Positions 45,564 to 54,586 of a stretch of 64,000 nucleotides of DNA are shown piece by piece. The first letter of the stretch is position 1. Every line of letters begins with the position of its first letter. The notes below the pieces were generated by a model. It had not been told where the DNA came from, searched no databases, and worked only from the letters and a program-made list of their open reading frames with translations. This DNA is from an uncultured Campylobacter sp. (GTDB taxonomy: Bacteria; Campylobacterota; Campylobacteria; Campylobacterales; Campylobacteraceae): the NCBI RefSeq assembly GCF_963526985.1, contig NZ_CAURPW010000004.1, forward strand, positions 62,001 through 126,000, read 5' to 3'. A program made the translations under genes and the position numbers.

Positions 45564-46725
45564 TTCGCGCCTTCGCCAAAACTGCCTTTTGCGTCAAATT
45601 TACCCGTCCGCTCTGCTCCATAAAAAGCGTTTGGCGTTTGGCGGCAAGCAAAAATTGCGCCGCGTCAAATTCGGCGTTTAAATTTATATCTCGCTGTTTA
45701 TACGATAAATTTGACCCGCTCATCAAATTTGCATTTTTCGCAGCGGAGTCAAATTTAACGCCGCGCGCCGAATTTGAGCTCGAATTTATCTCGCTTTTCG
45801 TTTGCGATGTTAAATTTAAAAACCTAGCCGCGTCAAGGCTGACTTTTTTATCGTCAAATTTCGCGCCAGCAGCGGCATGACCGCCGCTTTTCAAGCCTTC
45901 AAATTTAAGCCCAAATGTTTTATTTTCGTCCTTGTTTTTAGGCTCGGCGGCATTTTTATCGCTCGTTGCATCCCCGTCTTGAGCGCTAGAGACGATATAC
46001 CCCTCGCCAAAAAGTCCCAGCGTCAAATTTCGCGCCTGCACTTCGGCGTAAATTTTGCCATTTTTCGTGTCGATAGTCGGGTAGATGAGGCTGATTTTAC
46101 CGTGCCTCTCCTCGCTTTGACCGTCTAGTTTATAGATAAATTCGCTACCGATTTTCACGCGGTCTTTAAATTTTTCGTCAAAGCTAAGCTTGAGCTTGAC
46201 GTCTGGATATGAAAATACCGACATCAGCTTTTGCGCTACGCCGCCGACACCCTCGCCGACCTCGATACTCTTGCCCGAGATCGTCCCGTCAAAAGGCGCG
46301 AGTAGCCGCGTATCCTCAAGTCTTTTTTGCGACAAATTTAGCGCCAACCGTGCTCTGTTTTCGGCTAGTGCGGCATTTTTAAAATCAAATTCCGCATTTT
46401 CAAAAGCCTGCTTCGAGCTCACGCTTTGAACGAGCTTAAATTTATCTAACACGCTTTTTGCGTGGGCTTTTGCCGTCTGCGCGCTTTCTAGGTCGTTTTG
46501 CGCGAGCTTGACGGCTAGCTTTTCGCTCTCGTTTTCAAGCTCGAGCAGCACGTCGCCGCGCTTTACCGCGGAGCCTATTTCTACGTTTACGGCCTTTACG
46601 ATACCCACGGCTTTTAGCGCGAGCTGCGCGTCTTTTGCCGCTGCGACGTCAAAGCTCGCATAGATCCTATCTTGGGCACAAAGCGCAACCGCCGCGCTCA
46701 GTAAAAATAGTAAAATTTTATTCAT
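45556..46725 (-). CDS. RND efflux periplasmic adaptor with C-terminal low-complexity extension, 389 aa
   Basis: Signal peptide (MNKILLFLLSAAVALCA), lipoyl half-motifs (GIVKAVNVEIGSAVKRGDVLLELENES), a short alpha-hairpin and a beta-barrel domain (LLAPFDGTISGKSIEVGEGV) make a standard, compact adaptor up to about residue 245. The last 145 residues are an Asn/Ser/Lys/Ala-rich segment (GLKFEGLKSGG, AKFDDKKVSLDAARF, VKFDSAAKNANL) with no domain. The DNA there is studded with AAATTT motifs, like the intergenic spacers. Both ends overlap the neighbours (four and eight bases). Confidence 0.88.
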   Translation of the reverse strand: MNKILLFLLSAAVALCAQDRIYASFDVAAAKDAQLALKAVGIVKAVNVEIGSAVKRGDVLLELENESEKLAVKLAQNDLESAQTAKAHAKSVLDKFKLVQSVSSKQAFENAEFDFKNAALAENRARLALNLSQKRLEDTRLLAPFDGTISGKSIEVGEGVGGVAQKLMSVFSYPDVKLKLSFDEKFKDRVKIGSEFIYKLDGQSEERHGKISLIYPTIDTKNGKIYAEVQARNLTLGLFGEGYIVSSAQDGDATSDKNAAEPKNKDENKTFGLKFEGLKSGGHAAAGAKFDDKKVSLDAARFLNLTSQTKSEINSSSNSARGVKFDSAAKNANLMSGSNLSYKQRDINLNAEFDAAQFLLAAKRQTLFMEQSGRVNLTQKAVLAKARNV

Positions 46726-48038
46726 TTGCGCTCCGTTTTTTCGATATTTTCGGTGATTTTGCCGCCGCGCTCATATAGATACTCCGCCTTTTTGATCTCA
46801 AATTTACTCTTGCTTAGCTCCAGCGCGCTACCTGCGCTAAAGCTCTGCGCGGTCGCGTTTAAAAACTCGACGTACCCTAGCAGCCCAGCTTCGTACTTTT
46901 TGCTAACGGCATTTAGCGAGGTTTGCGCCGAGTTTAGCGCGCTTTTACCTGCGGCGATCTTTTGCTCGAGCGTCTTTAGATCGTTTTTGATATTTGCTAA
47001 ATTTAGCTCGTTTTGCAAGCGCTTTTGATCTAAATTTAACTTCGCTTGCAGCGCGCTTATGCGCTTTATCTCGCGCCGCTTTTTGTTCGCGCCAAAATCA
47101 AACGCCTTCCAGCTAAAGCCCAAAATCAGCTCGTTTGTATTTAAATTTGGCTTAAAAAAGTCATTGAAATAGGGCTCCAGCACGCTTCTATACTGCGCGG
47201 GCAGCAAGTTTCTATCGTAATGCGTGCGCATAAAGGTGTAGGTATTTTTTATGAAAATTTGCGGGTTCGTCTCGGATGCGGTTATTTTTTCGTCTTCCAA
47301 AGCCGCGGCAAAATTTAGACTAAGCGCTTCAAGCTCTGGCTTTGCGCTTTTTTGCGGCGCGAAGTCGTCGTCTGCAAACGCGATCCTAGAGCCCGCTACA
47401 GGCTCTATATCTCTGCCAGTTAGCGCGTAAATTTGATTTTTTATCTCGTTTTGATTTTGCGTGATTTCGAGGCGTTCGGCGAGCGCCATGGCGTATCTAG
47501 CGTTTATCGCTTCATACTCGCTCTCGTCACTAAGTCCCGCGCGGTAGTATTTTTCCAGCCTATTTAGAGCGTTTTTTAGGTAGTTTATCTCGCCCTCTTT
47601 TGCAGTCGCGAGCTCGCCAAGCGACAAAAAGCTAAAATAAAGCTTGGTCGCGTTAAACGCGAGCAGGTTTTGATACTCCTCGTTTTTTAAAATTTCAGCC
47701 GCGCTAAGGTGCGAAAGCGAGCTTAGCAGGGCTTCTCTTTTGCCGCCGTCATAAACGGCAAGCTCCAAAATCGCCCTTGCCGTGGCGGCTCTTTGCGGAC
47801 GCAAGACGTTTATGTCGCCGCTTAAAAAGCTGTATCCGCCCTCAACCCTGAGGCTTGGCATATACGCACTCTTTACGGCATCTTTTTGCAGCTGCGCTTT
47901 TTGCGGTTCGTAGTTTGAAATTTGAGCCAAATTTGAGCTCTGCGCAGCCAAAATCAGCTCGTGTAAATTTCCTTCAAATTTAATCTCCGAACCGCCTAAA
48001 AAAACGCAAAAACTCAAAAATATATAAATTTTTTTCAT
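46722..48038 (-). CDS. TolC-family outer-membrane efflux channel, 438 aa
   Basis: Signal peptide at residues 1-16, then two OEP repeats with long heptad helices (LNLANIKNDLKTLEQKIAAGKSAL) and a VSKKYEAGLLGYVEFLNATA motif typical of TolC-like proteins. No lipobox, in contrast to the channel at 29957. First gene of the RND operon, with AGGGAAGGG before the ATG. It supplies the exit duct for the adaptor and pump. Confidence 0.9.
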   Translation of the reverse strand: MKKIYIFLSFCVFLGGSEIKFEGNLHELILAAQSSNLAQISNYEPQKAQLQKDAVKSAYMPSLRVEGGYSFLSGDINVLRPQRAATARAILELAVYDGGKREALLSSLSHLSAAEILKNEEYQNLLAFNATKLYFSFLSLGELATAKEGEINYLKNALNRLEKYYRAGLSDESEYEAINARYAMALAERLEITQNQNEIKNQIYALTGRDIEPVAGSRIAFADDDFAPQKSAKPELEALSLNFAAALEDEKITASETNPQIFIKNTYTFMRTHYDRNLLPAQYRSVLEPYFNDFFKPNLNTNELILGFSWKAFDFGANKKRREIKRISALQAKLNLDQKRLQNELNLANIKNDLKTLEQKIAAGKSALNSAQTSLNAVSKKYEAGLLGYVEFLNATAQSFSAGSALELSKSKFEIKKAEYLYERGGKITENIEKTERK

Positions 48039-48179
48039 CTAAACCCTTCCCTGTTAGCTCTGGGCGGCGCGGGCTAAATTTGAGCGGATTTGCCCGCCCG
48101 GGGCCTGGCGCCGTAGGTAAAATAAAATAAAAATTTAAGCGGCGCGCGGAGCATTTTTAAGATTATAGCGATAAAAAAC

Positions 48180-48920
48180 CTAATGAAAGCTTTTAACGAG
48201 GTTCATGACGAGCAAATTCCACCCGTCGACGAGCACGAAAATAAGCAGCTTAAACGGCAGTGAAATCATCGTCGGCGGCAGCATCATCATACCCATCGCC
48301 ATAAGCACGGAGCTAACGACCATATCGATGACCAAAAACGGCAGATAGAGCAAAAATGCTATCTCAAACGCCGTTTTCATCTCGCTGATCATAAATGCGC
48401 TCATCACGACCGTGAGCGGGATATCATCAAAGCTTTGCGGGTTTGGCATATTTCTGATGCGTAAAAATAGCGCCAGATCCTTCTCGCGGGTATTTTTTAT
48501 CATAAACTCGCGAAACGGCTTCACTCCGCGCTCAAAAGCCTCTTGGTAGCCGATTTGTTCGCTTAGATAGGGCTGCACGCCCGCTTCGTAGGCTTTCTTG
48601 CCCACAGGCTCCATGATAAAAAACGTAAGCACCATCGCAAGACTAATAAGCACCGTAGACGGCGGCATCTGCTGCGTGCCCATCGCCTGTCGCAGGAACG
48701 AAAAAACGATAATGAGCCGCAAAAAGCTAGTCATCATAAAAATGAGCGAAGGAGCCAGCGTGAGGACGGTGAGGACCAGTAGGACGTTTAGCGAGCTAAC
48801 TAGCTGAGTGGGCGTAGTTGGCGCGCTTAGGCTGAGATTTACGGTCGGGATCGTGACGTTATCCTCGCCGATCGCGACCGACGCAAAGATAAAAAACAGC
48901 AAAAACGTCAGTTTTTTCAA
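48180..48920 (-). CDS. fliP: Flagellar export-gate protein FliP, 246 aa
   Basis: Core component of the flagellar type III export gate. A cleavable signal peptide (to about residue 18) is followed by LLVLTVLTLAPSLIFMMTSFLRLIIVFSFLRQAMG, a hallmark of FliP, and later FDDIPLTVVMSAFMISEMKTAF and LLPPTMISLPFKLLIFVLVDGW. Four TM helices, full length. It lies two bases after motB, so it is likely co-transcribed with the stator genes. Confidence 0.96.
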   Translation of the reverse strand: MKKLTFLLFFIFASVAIGEDNVTIPTVNLSLSAPTTPTQLVSSLNVLLVLTVLTLAPSLIFMMTSFLRLIIVFSFLRQAMGTQQMPPSTVLISLAMVLTFFIMEPVGKKAYEAGVQPYLSEQIGYQEAFERGVKPFREFMIKNTREKDLALFLRIRNMPNPQSFDDIPLTVVMSAFMISEMKTAFEIAFLLYLPFLVIDMVVSSVLMAMGMMMLPPTMISLPFKLLIFVLVDGWNLLVMNLVKSFH

Positions 48921-48922
48921 AT

Positions 48923-49693
48923 TTACTCCTGCGCGTCCAGTATACTTTTTTGCGTTTTGGCTTTGTCGTCTAAATTTAACGAAACAAAGTGGATCTCGAC
49001 CCTGCGGTTTTTCTCCCTGCCCTGCTCGGTAAAATTCGTCGCAAACGGATCAAATTCGGCCTTTGCGGATGCGGTTAGCTTTTTAGGATCGACTCCATCT
49101 TTGATGAGCTCGCCAACCACGCTAATAGCCCTAGCCGACGATAGCTGCCAGTTGTCTTTAAACTCGGTAGACGCGGGCTGCTCGCTATCGGTGTGGCCGA
49201 TCACGTTTGCTACGACGTCAGGCGGCAGCTTTGCTATAACCATCGCGATACGCTTTAAAAAAAGTAACGCGTCGTCGCTTTGCAGCTGGGCGCTATCTTT
49301 TGCAAAGAGTAAATTTGCGGGTAATCTAATCACAAATCCGCTCTCGCTCTCTTCAAAGGTGATTTCAGGCGAGCCGCTAGCGTGCAAAAGCTCGTTGATA
49401 GAGCGCAGCGTCTGCTCGAAATTCGACTTCACGCCCGTGCGTTCTTTATTTGAGGTGGCATGGTCGTCTTGATTTTGCTCGGCGCTCACATCAGGCTTTG
49501 CTCCGCCCTCAAGCACGCCTAGTGCTCCGTTTAGCGAGCCGATCGCGGCCTCTAGCTTCTTTGCGTCCATCGTACTCATCGAAAGAAGCAGTACGAAAAA
49601 GCAAAGCAAAAGCGACATCAAGTCGCCAAAAGCCGCAAGCCATTCGGGTAAGCATTTGGGGCAGTCGCTTGGATCGATTAACTTTTTAGCCAT
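48923..49693 (-). CDS. motB: Flagellar stator protein MotB, 256 aa
   Basis: N-terminal cytoplasmic piece KKLIDPSDCPKCLPEWLAAFGDLMSLLLCFFVLLLS with the proton-binding Asp in FGDLMSLL (Asp27) inside the single TM helix. A plug/linker and a C-terminal OmpA-like peptidoglycan-binding domain follow (ANVIGHTDSEQPAS; QLSSARAISVVGEL; REKNRRVEIHF). Pairs with MotA to form the proton channel driving the flagellum. Five bases after motA. Confidence 0.95.
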   Translation of the reverse strand: MAKKLIDPSDCPKCLPEWLAAFGDLMSLLLCFFVLLLSMSTMDAKKLEAAIGSLNGALGVLEGGAKPDVSAEQNQDDHATSNKERTGVKSNFEQTLRSINELLHASGSPEITFEESESGFVIRLPANLLFAKDSAQLQSDDALLFLKRIAMVIAKLPPDVVANVIGHTDSEQPASTEFKDNWQLSSARAISVVGELIKDGVDPKKLTASAKAEFDPFATNFTEQGREKNRRVEIHFVSLNLDDKAKTQKSILDAQE

Positions 49694-49698
49694 TTTTT

Positions 49699-50466
49699 CT
49701 ACTTATCAAACTGACTAACGCGGTCTTTAGGCGGCAGAAACGATAGCAGTTTCATTTCAAGCGTCCTAGGGTTGTCGCCGGCTTGGATAGCCATTATGCC
49801 CTCTAGCATTAGCACCTTTGCCGTACCTTCGTCCTTGTCGCGGATACTTAGGATGTTTGCCACCGGCGAGCCGAGGATGTTTCCTATCATCGCTCCGTAA
49901 AGCGTCGTGATAAGAGCGACCGCCATCGACGGACCGATAGCCGAAGGATCGGACATGTTCATTAGCATCGCAACCAGGCCGATGAGCGTACCGATCATAC
50001 CCATCGAGCCCGCAAAACCCGCGATTTGCTCAAAAATTTTGATATTATCGCCGTGCCTCGAGCTAGCCTGCTCCATATCTATCTCAAGCAGCGATCTGAT
50101 GGCGTCCGGTTCGTTGCCGTCAACTGCCATGGATAAGCCTTTTTTTAGAAACGGATCAGTTTCGTTATTTGCGTCGCTTTCAAGCGCCAAAATACCGTCG
50201 CGGCGAGCTTTTGTAGAGTACTCGACCATTTTTTTTACGATTTCGGGCAGATTATAGGTTTTAGGTTTTGCGGCAATGCCGTAAAACGTGCCTAATTTTT
50301 TTATCTGCTCCATCTTAAAGCCGATCATCAAAGCGCAAATCGTACCGCCAAAAACGATCAAAACCGAGGGAATATCGATATAAGCTCCGATTCCGACGCC
50401 CATTTGCATCGAACCGAGCAAAAGCACCATAACAACTATCCAACCGACGACGCTACCTAAATCCAT
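49699..50466 (-). CDS. motA: Flagellar stator protein MotA, 255 aa
   Basis: Four TM helices. Conserved features include GAYIDIPSVLIVFGGTICALMIGF near the N-terminus and the C-terminal pair GMIGTLIGLVAMLMNMSDPSAIGPSMAVALITTLYGA, carrying the Pro residues of the stator (corresponding to Pro173/Pro222). The charged cytoplasmic loop between TM2 and TM3 contacts the rotor. GGTGGAAAG lies before the ATG. First gene of motA-motB-fliP. Confidence 0.95.
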   Translation of the reverse strand: MDLGSVVGWIVVMVLLLGSMQMGVGIGAYIDIPSVLIVFGGTICALMIGFKMEQIKKLGTFYGIAAKPKTYNLPEIVKKMVEYSTKARRDGILALESDANNETDPFLKKGLSMAVDGNEPDAIRSLLEIDMEQASSRHGDNIKIFEQIAGFAGSMGMIGTLIGLVAMLMNMSDPSAIGPSMAVALITTLYGAMIGNILGSPVANILSIRDKDEGTAKVLMLEGIMAIQAGDNPRTLEMKLLSFLPPKDRVSQFDK

Positions 50467-50716
50467 CTTGAACTTTCCACCTATAAAATTTGGTTTGTAT
50501 TTTAGTTTTTTTTAGTTGAAAAAACAGTTAAACTCAGGCTAGCTCTTTGCAAAATACGTTCCAAACCGGTATAATTTTTTTCAAAAAACGCATTTTGGTT
50601 TAAATTTCGATTTTTGCGCGCTTTGGGCGATGAATTTTATCCTAACGTTTAGGCGCGATTTTAGAAGTAAATTCGGCTGATACCGCCAAGTTAAATTTTT
50701 AAAAGAGGGCAAATTT
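50467..50716. other. Upstream region of motA
   Basis: AT-rich promoter region with a T8 run (50506-50513). I see no clear sigma-54 (GG-N10-GC) or sigma-28 promoter. No gene seen. Confidence 0.4.
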
Positions 50717-50738
50717 AAGGCGGCAAATCTACCGCCTT
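50717..50738 (-). terminator. Terminator of the 50811 PepSY gene
   Basis: AAGGCGG / CCGCCTT perfect 7-bp stem with an eight-base loop, about 70 bases beyond the stop, followed on the minus strand by AAATTT. Confidence 0.4.
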
Positions 50739-50810
50739 TACTAGAGTTAAATTTGATCTATTTTAAGGTAAAATTTTAAGTATTGAGGCACGAAGCTAGG
50801 CTAAGCTTAG

Positions 50811-51953
50811 CTAAGCTCTTTTTGGTTTAAACGCCCTTTTTGCCGTCATATAAAATCCGCTAAATATAAAAAGCGCCATCAAAAGCGAAACCGCCGACCA
50901 CAAAATTTTACCCGCAATCCCGAAAAAATACCCCGTATGCAGCTGGTAGTTCGCGCTTTTTACCATACCCGCCGTTATGCCCTCGGTTTGCTTTTGCTCC
51001 ACCATCTTGCCCTCTTTTACGTCTACGGACGTCATTTTAGGAAAAGCCGTACTAGGCGCATCAGGCTCGTAGTATCTGACGTTTATCTTATCTCCGGCTG
51101 CTAGCATCAAGCTAAGTTCTTTATACTCCGTGCCGCTTGATTTAAATATCTCGTAAGCTCTCTGCGCGTCGCTAAATTTATACTCGGCGCTCTTTTTAGC
51201 CTCGTCTTTTACAAGACCCGGCTTGGACTCGTTTTGGGGCATATTTTGCGAACTGACGAAAAGTTTCATTTCCATATCGCTATACCAGCGGTACGACCAC
51301 GTTAGACCCGTTAAACAGATAACTAGATAGATTACCGCGCTTAAGGCGCCTAGGCTCGTGTGCAGGTTGTGAAAAAGGGCGTATTTTTTGAGTTTAAAAT
51401 TCGGCGTGATAGCTGCGGAAAATTTTTGCTTAAGGCGCGGAAAATGTAGCCAAACGCCGCTTATCACGAGGATTATCATAGCAACCGTGCTTGCGCCTAC
51501 GATCTGCTTGCCGACCTCGCCCGCAGTTTTGTCGCCGCTTAGCGCAAGGCCTAAATTTCGGTGCAGCGACATAACCGTGCGCACGAAAGCGGTGCCGTAG
51601 TCCTTGCCGATTATTTGCGCGGTATAGGGATTAACCAAGTACGCTTCGCTCCTGCTAGCGTAAATTTTGACCGCTTCGTTTCCGCTTTTTTGCAGCACCA
51701 GCCTTGCGGGCTGTTTGACGCCCGTTTGCTCGCTAAAGCTTTGCAAAATTTTCTCCACGCTTAGCATTTCGCCGGTTTTTTCGACCTTGACGGAGTTTAA
51801 ATTTATAAGCTCCTCAAGCTCGTTTTGATACGACAAAATCGCGCCCGTAATGCCGACAAGAAGTAGCGGAATAGCAAAAACTATCGACAAAATTAGGTGG
51901 AGATTAAACAAAAATTTATTTTTCCTAAGCATTTTTTTAAAAAATGAAAACAA
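50811..51953 (-). CDS. PepSY-domain membrane protein, 380 aa
   Basis: PepSY_TM protein like the one at 41130 but not closely similar. TM helices include NLHLILSIVFAIPLLLVGITGAIL, ASTVAMIILVISGVWLHF, TSLGALSAVIYLVICLTGLTW and LWSAVSLLMALFIFSGFYM. Conserved His pairs (MSLHRNLGL; LFHNLHTSL; YQLHTGYFFG) may ligate haem. It has no linked TonB receptor and its own promoter (TATAAT at 52008-52003). Likely an inner-membrane reductase for iron uptake; uncertain. Confidence 0.85.
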   Translation of the reverse strand: MFSFFKKMLRKNKFLFNLHLILSIVFAIPLLLVGITGAILSYQNELEELINLNSVKVEKTGEMLSVEKILQSFSEQTGVKQPARLVLQKSGNEAVKIYASRSEAYLVNPYTAQIIGKDYGTAFVRTVMSLHRNLGLALSGDKTAGEVGKQIVGASTVAMIILVISGVWLHFPRLKQKFSAAITPNFKLKKYALFHNLHTSLGALSAVIYLVICLTGLTWSYRWYSDMEMKLFVSSQNMPQNESKPGLVKDEAKKSAEYKFSDAQRAYEIFKSSGTEYKELSLMLAAGDKINVRYYEPDAPSTAFPKMTSVDVKEGKMVEQKQTEGITAGMVKSANYQLHTGYFFGIAGKILWSAVSLLMALFIFSGFYMTAKRAFKPKRA

Positions 51954-52002
51954 ACCGTATCCTTTATCGTAAATTTGATTTTGATTATGCTAAAAGGTCG
52001 TG

Positions 52003-52008
52003 ATTATA
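52003..52008 (-). promoter_or_regulatory. -10 element of the 50811 PepSY gene
   Basis: CAATATAATC on the minus strand, about 50 bases before the start codon at 51953. Confidence 0.45.
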
Positions 52009-52072
52009 TTGTTTAATCCTTAAGATTTTGTTAATCGCAAAAACCTTAATCGCGCATTTAGCAAATTTGAGA

Positions 52073-52078
52073 TAAAAT
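52073..52078 (+). promoter_or_regulatory. -10 element of the glmU gene cluster
   Basis: GATAAAATCG, 27 bases before the glmU ATG. The -35 side is AT-rich without a clear hexamer. AAGGAAAAAAG is the ribosome site. Confidence 0.4.
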
Positions 52079-52104
52079 CGCTCAAATTTAAACAAGGAAA
52101 AAAG

Positions 52105-53424
52105 ATGAGCGATATCGGCGTAGTGGTGCTTGCCGCGGGGCTTGGCACGAGGATGAAATCAACCAAACCAAAGGTACTTTTCGAGCTTTGCGGGGAGCCG
52201 ATGATTACCCATATTTTGCGCAAGGCTTATGAGATCAGTAGCGACGTGAGCGTGGTTTTGAGCTATCAAAAAGAGCTCGTTGAAGCCAAAATCAAAGAAA
52301 TTTTCCCCCAAACTAAAATTTACGAACAAAATTTAAAAGATTTCCCCGGCACTGCGGGCGCGCTAAAAAACATCCCGCTAAATAGCGAAAAAACGCTGAT
52401 TTTGTGCGGAGATATGCCGCTTATCAAAACCAACGACCTAATCCGCCTAAGCGCGGGCAACGCAGACGTCGCGCTAAGCGTTTTTGAGGCCGCAGACCCC
52501 TACGGCTACGGCCGCGTCATCATAAATAACGGCAAAGTAGAGGCTATCGTCGAGCAAAAAGACGCGACTGAGACGCAAAAAATGATAAAAAGCGCAAACG
52601 CCGGCTGCTACTGCTTTAAAAGCAAAGTTTTACGCGAGATTTTGCCCCTCATCGGTAACGAAAACTCGCAGAAAGAATTTTATCTAACAGATGCGATAAA
52701 AATCGCAAACGAGCGCGGTCTAAAATGCTGGGCCGTCAATGTCGAAGAGCAAAATTTCATGGGCATAAACGATAAATTTCAGCTAAGCATCGCCCAAAAT
52801 TTGATGCAGGATGAAATCAAGAAAAATTTGATGAAAGCGGGCGTGCTAATGCGTCTGCCAAATAGCGTCTATATCGATAGCCGCGCGAAATTTGAAGGCG
52901 AATGCGAACTGCAAGAAAACGTAAGCATCATCGGAGAGTGCCTCATCAAAAACTCCGTCATCAAAAGCGGCTCGGTCGTAGAAAACTCCGTCATCGAAGA
53001 CTCGGACGTCGGCCCTCTAGCGCACCTGCGCCCAAAATGCGAGATCAAAAACACTCACATCGGAAATTTCGTCGAGCTAAAAGCAGCCAGGCTAAACGGC
53101 GTCAAGGCAGGCCATCTAAGCTATCTGGGCGACTGCGAGATCGGCCCTGGTACAAACGTAGGCTGCGGCACGATCACGTGCAACTACGACGGCAAAGCCA
53201 AGCACAAAACGATCATCGGCAAAAACGTCTTTATCGGCTCGGATACGCAGCTGGTTGCTCCCGTAAATGTCGGCGACGACGTGATAATCGCCGCGGGAAG
53301 CACCGTAACTAGCGACGTACCAAACGGCGCGCTAGCCATCAGCCGCACGAAACAGGTAAATAAAGAAGGCTTTTTCTACAAATTTTTTAACGACGCAAAA
53401 AGCGACGAAAATGCTAAAAAATAA
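52105..53424 (+). CDS. glmU: Bifunctional GlcNAc-1-P uridyltransferase / GlcN-1-P acetyltransferase, 439 aa
   Basis: Makes UDP-GlcNAc for peptidoglycan, lipid A and glycans. The N-terminal pyrophosphorylase has LAAGLGTRMKSTKPKVLFELCG (residues 9-30) and LCGDMPL. The C-terminal left-handed beta-helix has hexapeptide repeats and the acetyltransferase motifs GPLAHLRPKCEI, GNFVELKAARLNGVKAGHLSYLGD and GTITCNYDGKAKHKT. Length is normal for epsilonproteobacteria. It overlaps coaBC by 14 bases. Confidence 0.96.
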   Translation: MSDIGVVVLAAGLGTRMKSTKPKVLFELCGEPMITHILRKAYEISSDVSVVLSYQKELVEAKIKEIFPQTKIYEQNLKDFPGTAGALKNIPLNSEKTLILCGDMPLIKTNDLIRLSAGNADVALSVFEAADPYGYGRVIINNGKVEAIVEQKDATETQKMIKSANAGCYCFKSKVLREILPLIGNENSQKEFYLTDAIKIANERGLKCWAVNVEEQNFMGINDKFQLSIAQNLMQDEIKKNLMKAGVLMRLPNSVYIDSRAKFEGECELQENVSIIGECLIKNSVIKSGSVVENSVIEDSDVGPLAHLRPKCEIKNTHIGNFVELKAARLNGVKAGHLSYLGDCEIGPGTNVGCGTITCNYDGKAKHKTIIGKNVFIGSDTQLVAPVNVGDDVIIAAGSTVTSDVPNGALAISRTKQVNKEGFFYKFFNDAKSDENAKK

Positions 53425-54586
53425 AAAAATTTTGCTCGCGGTTTGCGGCAGTATCGCGTTTTATAAGGCTTATGAAATTTTATCCGCGCTAAAAAAAGAA
53501 GGCGCGGACGTGCGGGTTATGCTTAGCGACGGAGCGCTCAAATTTTGCTCGGAAGCAGGCTTTGAAGCGCTGTGCGAGCATAAAATTTTAACCTCGCGCA
53601 CGGAGAGTTGGCAGGACGGGCTAAATCACATCGCCTATGCTAAAACCGATCTGATCCTCATCGCGCCCGCGAGCGTAAATACGATAAACAAGCTTGCAAG
53701 CGGCATTTGCGATAACGTTTTCATGCAGACTCTGATCGCTAGCCCCGCTCCCCTACTCATCGCGCCGGCAGCCAACGACAAAATGATAAATCACTTCTCC
53801 ACACGCAAAAATTTCGAATTTTTAGCGGAAAACGGCGCGAGTTTTATCGAGCCGGTAGAAAAAACCCTAGCCTGCGGCGATATGGGCAAAGGCGCGCTAG
53901 CAGACGTTTCAACGATCATCTACGAAACCAAAAGAATGCTAACGGAGCCAAAATTTAAAGGACAAAAGGTGATCGTCACGGGCGGCGCCACGAGCGAAAA
54001 GATCGACGACGTAAGGGCCGTGACGAATTTATCCAGCGGCAAGACGGCAAAAGCGCTGGCGGACGCCTTTTACTACGCGGGCGCGGACGTGACGCTCATA
54101 GCTAGCTTTGAGACGGCAAACGCGCCATATAAAACGCTCAAATTTCAAAGCTCGGCGGAGTTAAAAGAGCTGCTACGCGCAAATTTGACGGACGCAAATT
54201 TGCTCGCGATGGCGGCTGCGGTTAGCGACTATGCTCCAAAAACCAAATTTGAAGGCAAACTAAAAAAGCAAAACTTAGGCGAAATTTGGACGCTAGAGCT
54301 AGCGCAAAATGACGACGTTTTAGGCTCTTTGGCGGATTTTAAAAACGTCAAAAAAATCGGCTTTAAAATGGAAACGGACGCCTCAAACGCTATGCAAAAT
54401 GCAAAAAATATGCTTGAAAAAAAGAGCCTCGACGCCGTTTGCCTAAACGTGCTTGGCGGCGAGGTAAATTTCGGCTCGGATAGCACGCAAATCACCTTTA
54501 TCACGCATCGGGGCGCGCAAAATATCGCGCTAACGTCCAAAGAGGATGCGGCGCGGCAAATCGTAAATTTAGCAAGCAAGCTATGA
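53411..54586 (+). CDS. coaBC: Phosphopantothenoylcysteine synthetase/decarboxylase, 391 aa
   Basis: Bifunctional coenzyme A enzyme. The N-terminal flavoprotein decarboxylase (CoaC) has the catalytic His in LNHIAYAKTDLILIAPAS and the substrate-recognition ACGDMGKGALAD. The C-terminal CoaB has VTGGATSEKIDDVRAVTNLSSG and KIGFKMET. It overlaps the next gene by four bases. The gene order glmU-coaBC matches C. jejuni Cj0821-Cj0822. Confidence 0.95.
   Translation: MLKNKKILLAVCGSIAFYKAYEILSALKKEGADVRVMLSDGALKFCSEAGFEALCEHKILTSRTESWQDGLNHIAYAKTDLILIAPASVNTINKLASGICDNVFMQTLIASPAPLLIAPAANDKMINHFSTRKNFEFLAENGASFIEPVEKTLACGDMGKGALADVSTIIYETKRMLTEPKFKGQKVIVTGGATSEKIDDVRAVTNLSSGKTAKALADAFYYAGADVTLIASFETANAPYKTLKFQSSAELKELLRANLTDANLLAMAAAVSDYAPKTKFEGKLKKQNLGEIWTLELAQNDDVLGSLADFKNVKKIGFKMETDASNAMQNAKNMLEKKSLDAVCLNVLGGEVNFGSDSTQITFITHRGAQNIALTSKEDAARQIVNLASKL

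Noticed and set aside
48069..48097. GCGGGC/GCCCGC hairpin as the fliP terminator
   Set aside because: The stem is real but there is no T-run on the fliP strand, and it lies ahead of the co-directional RND operon.
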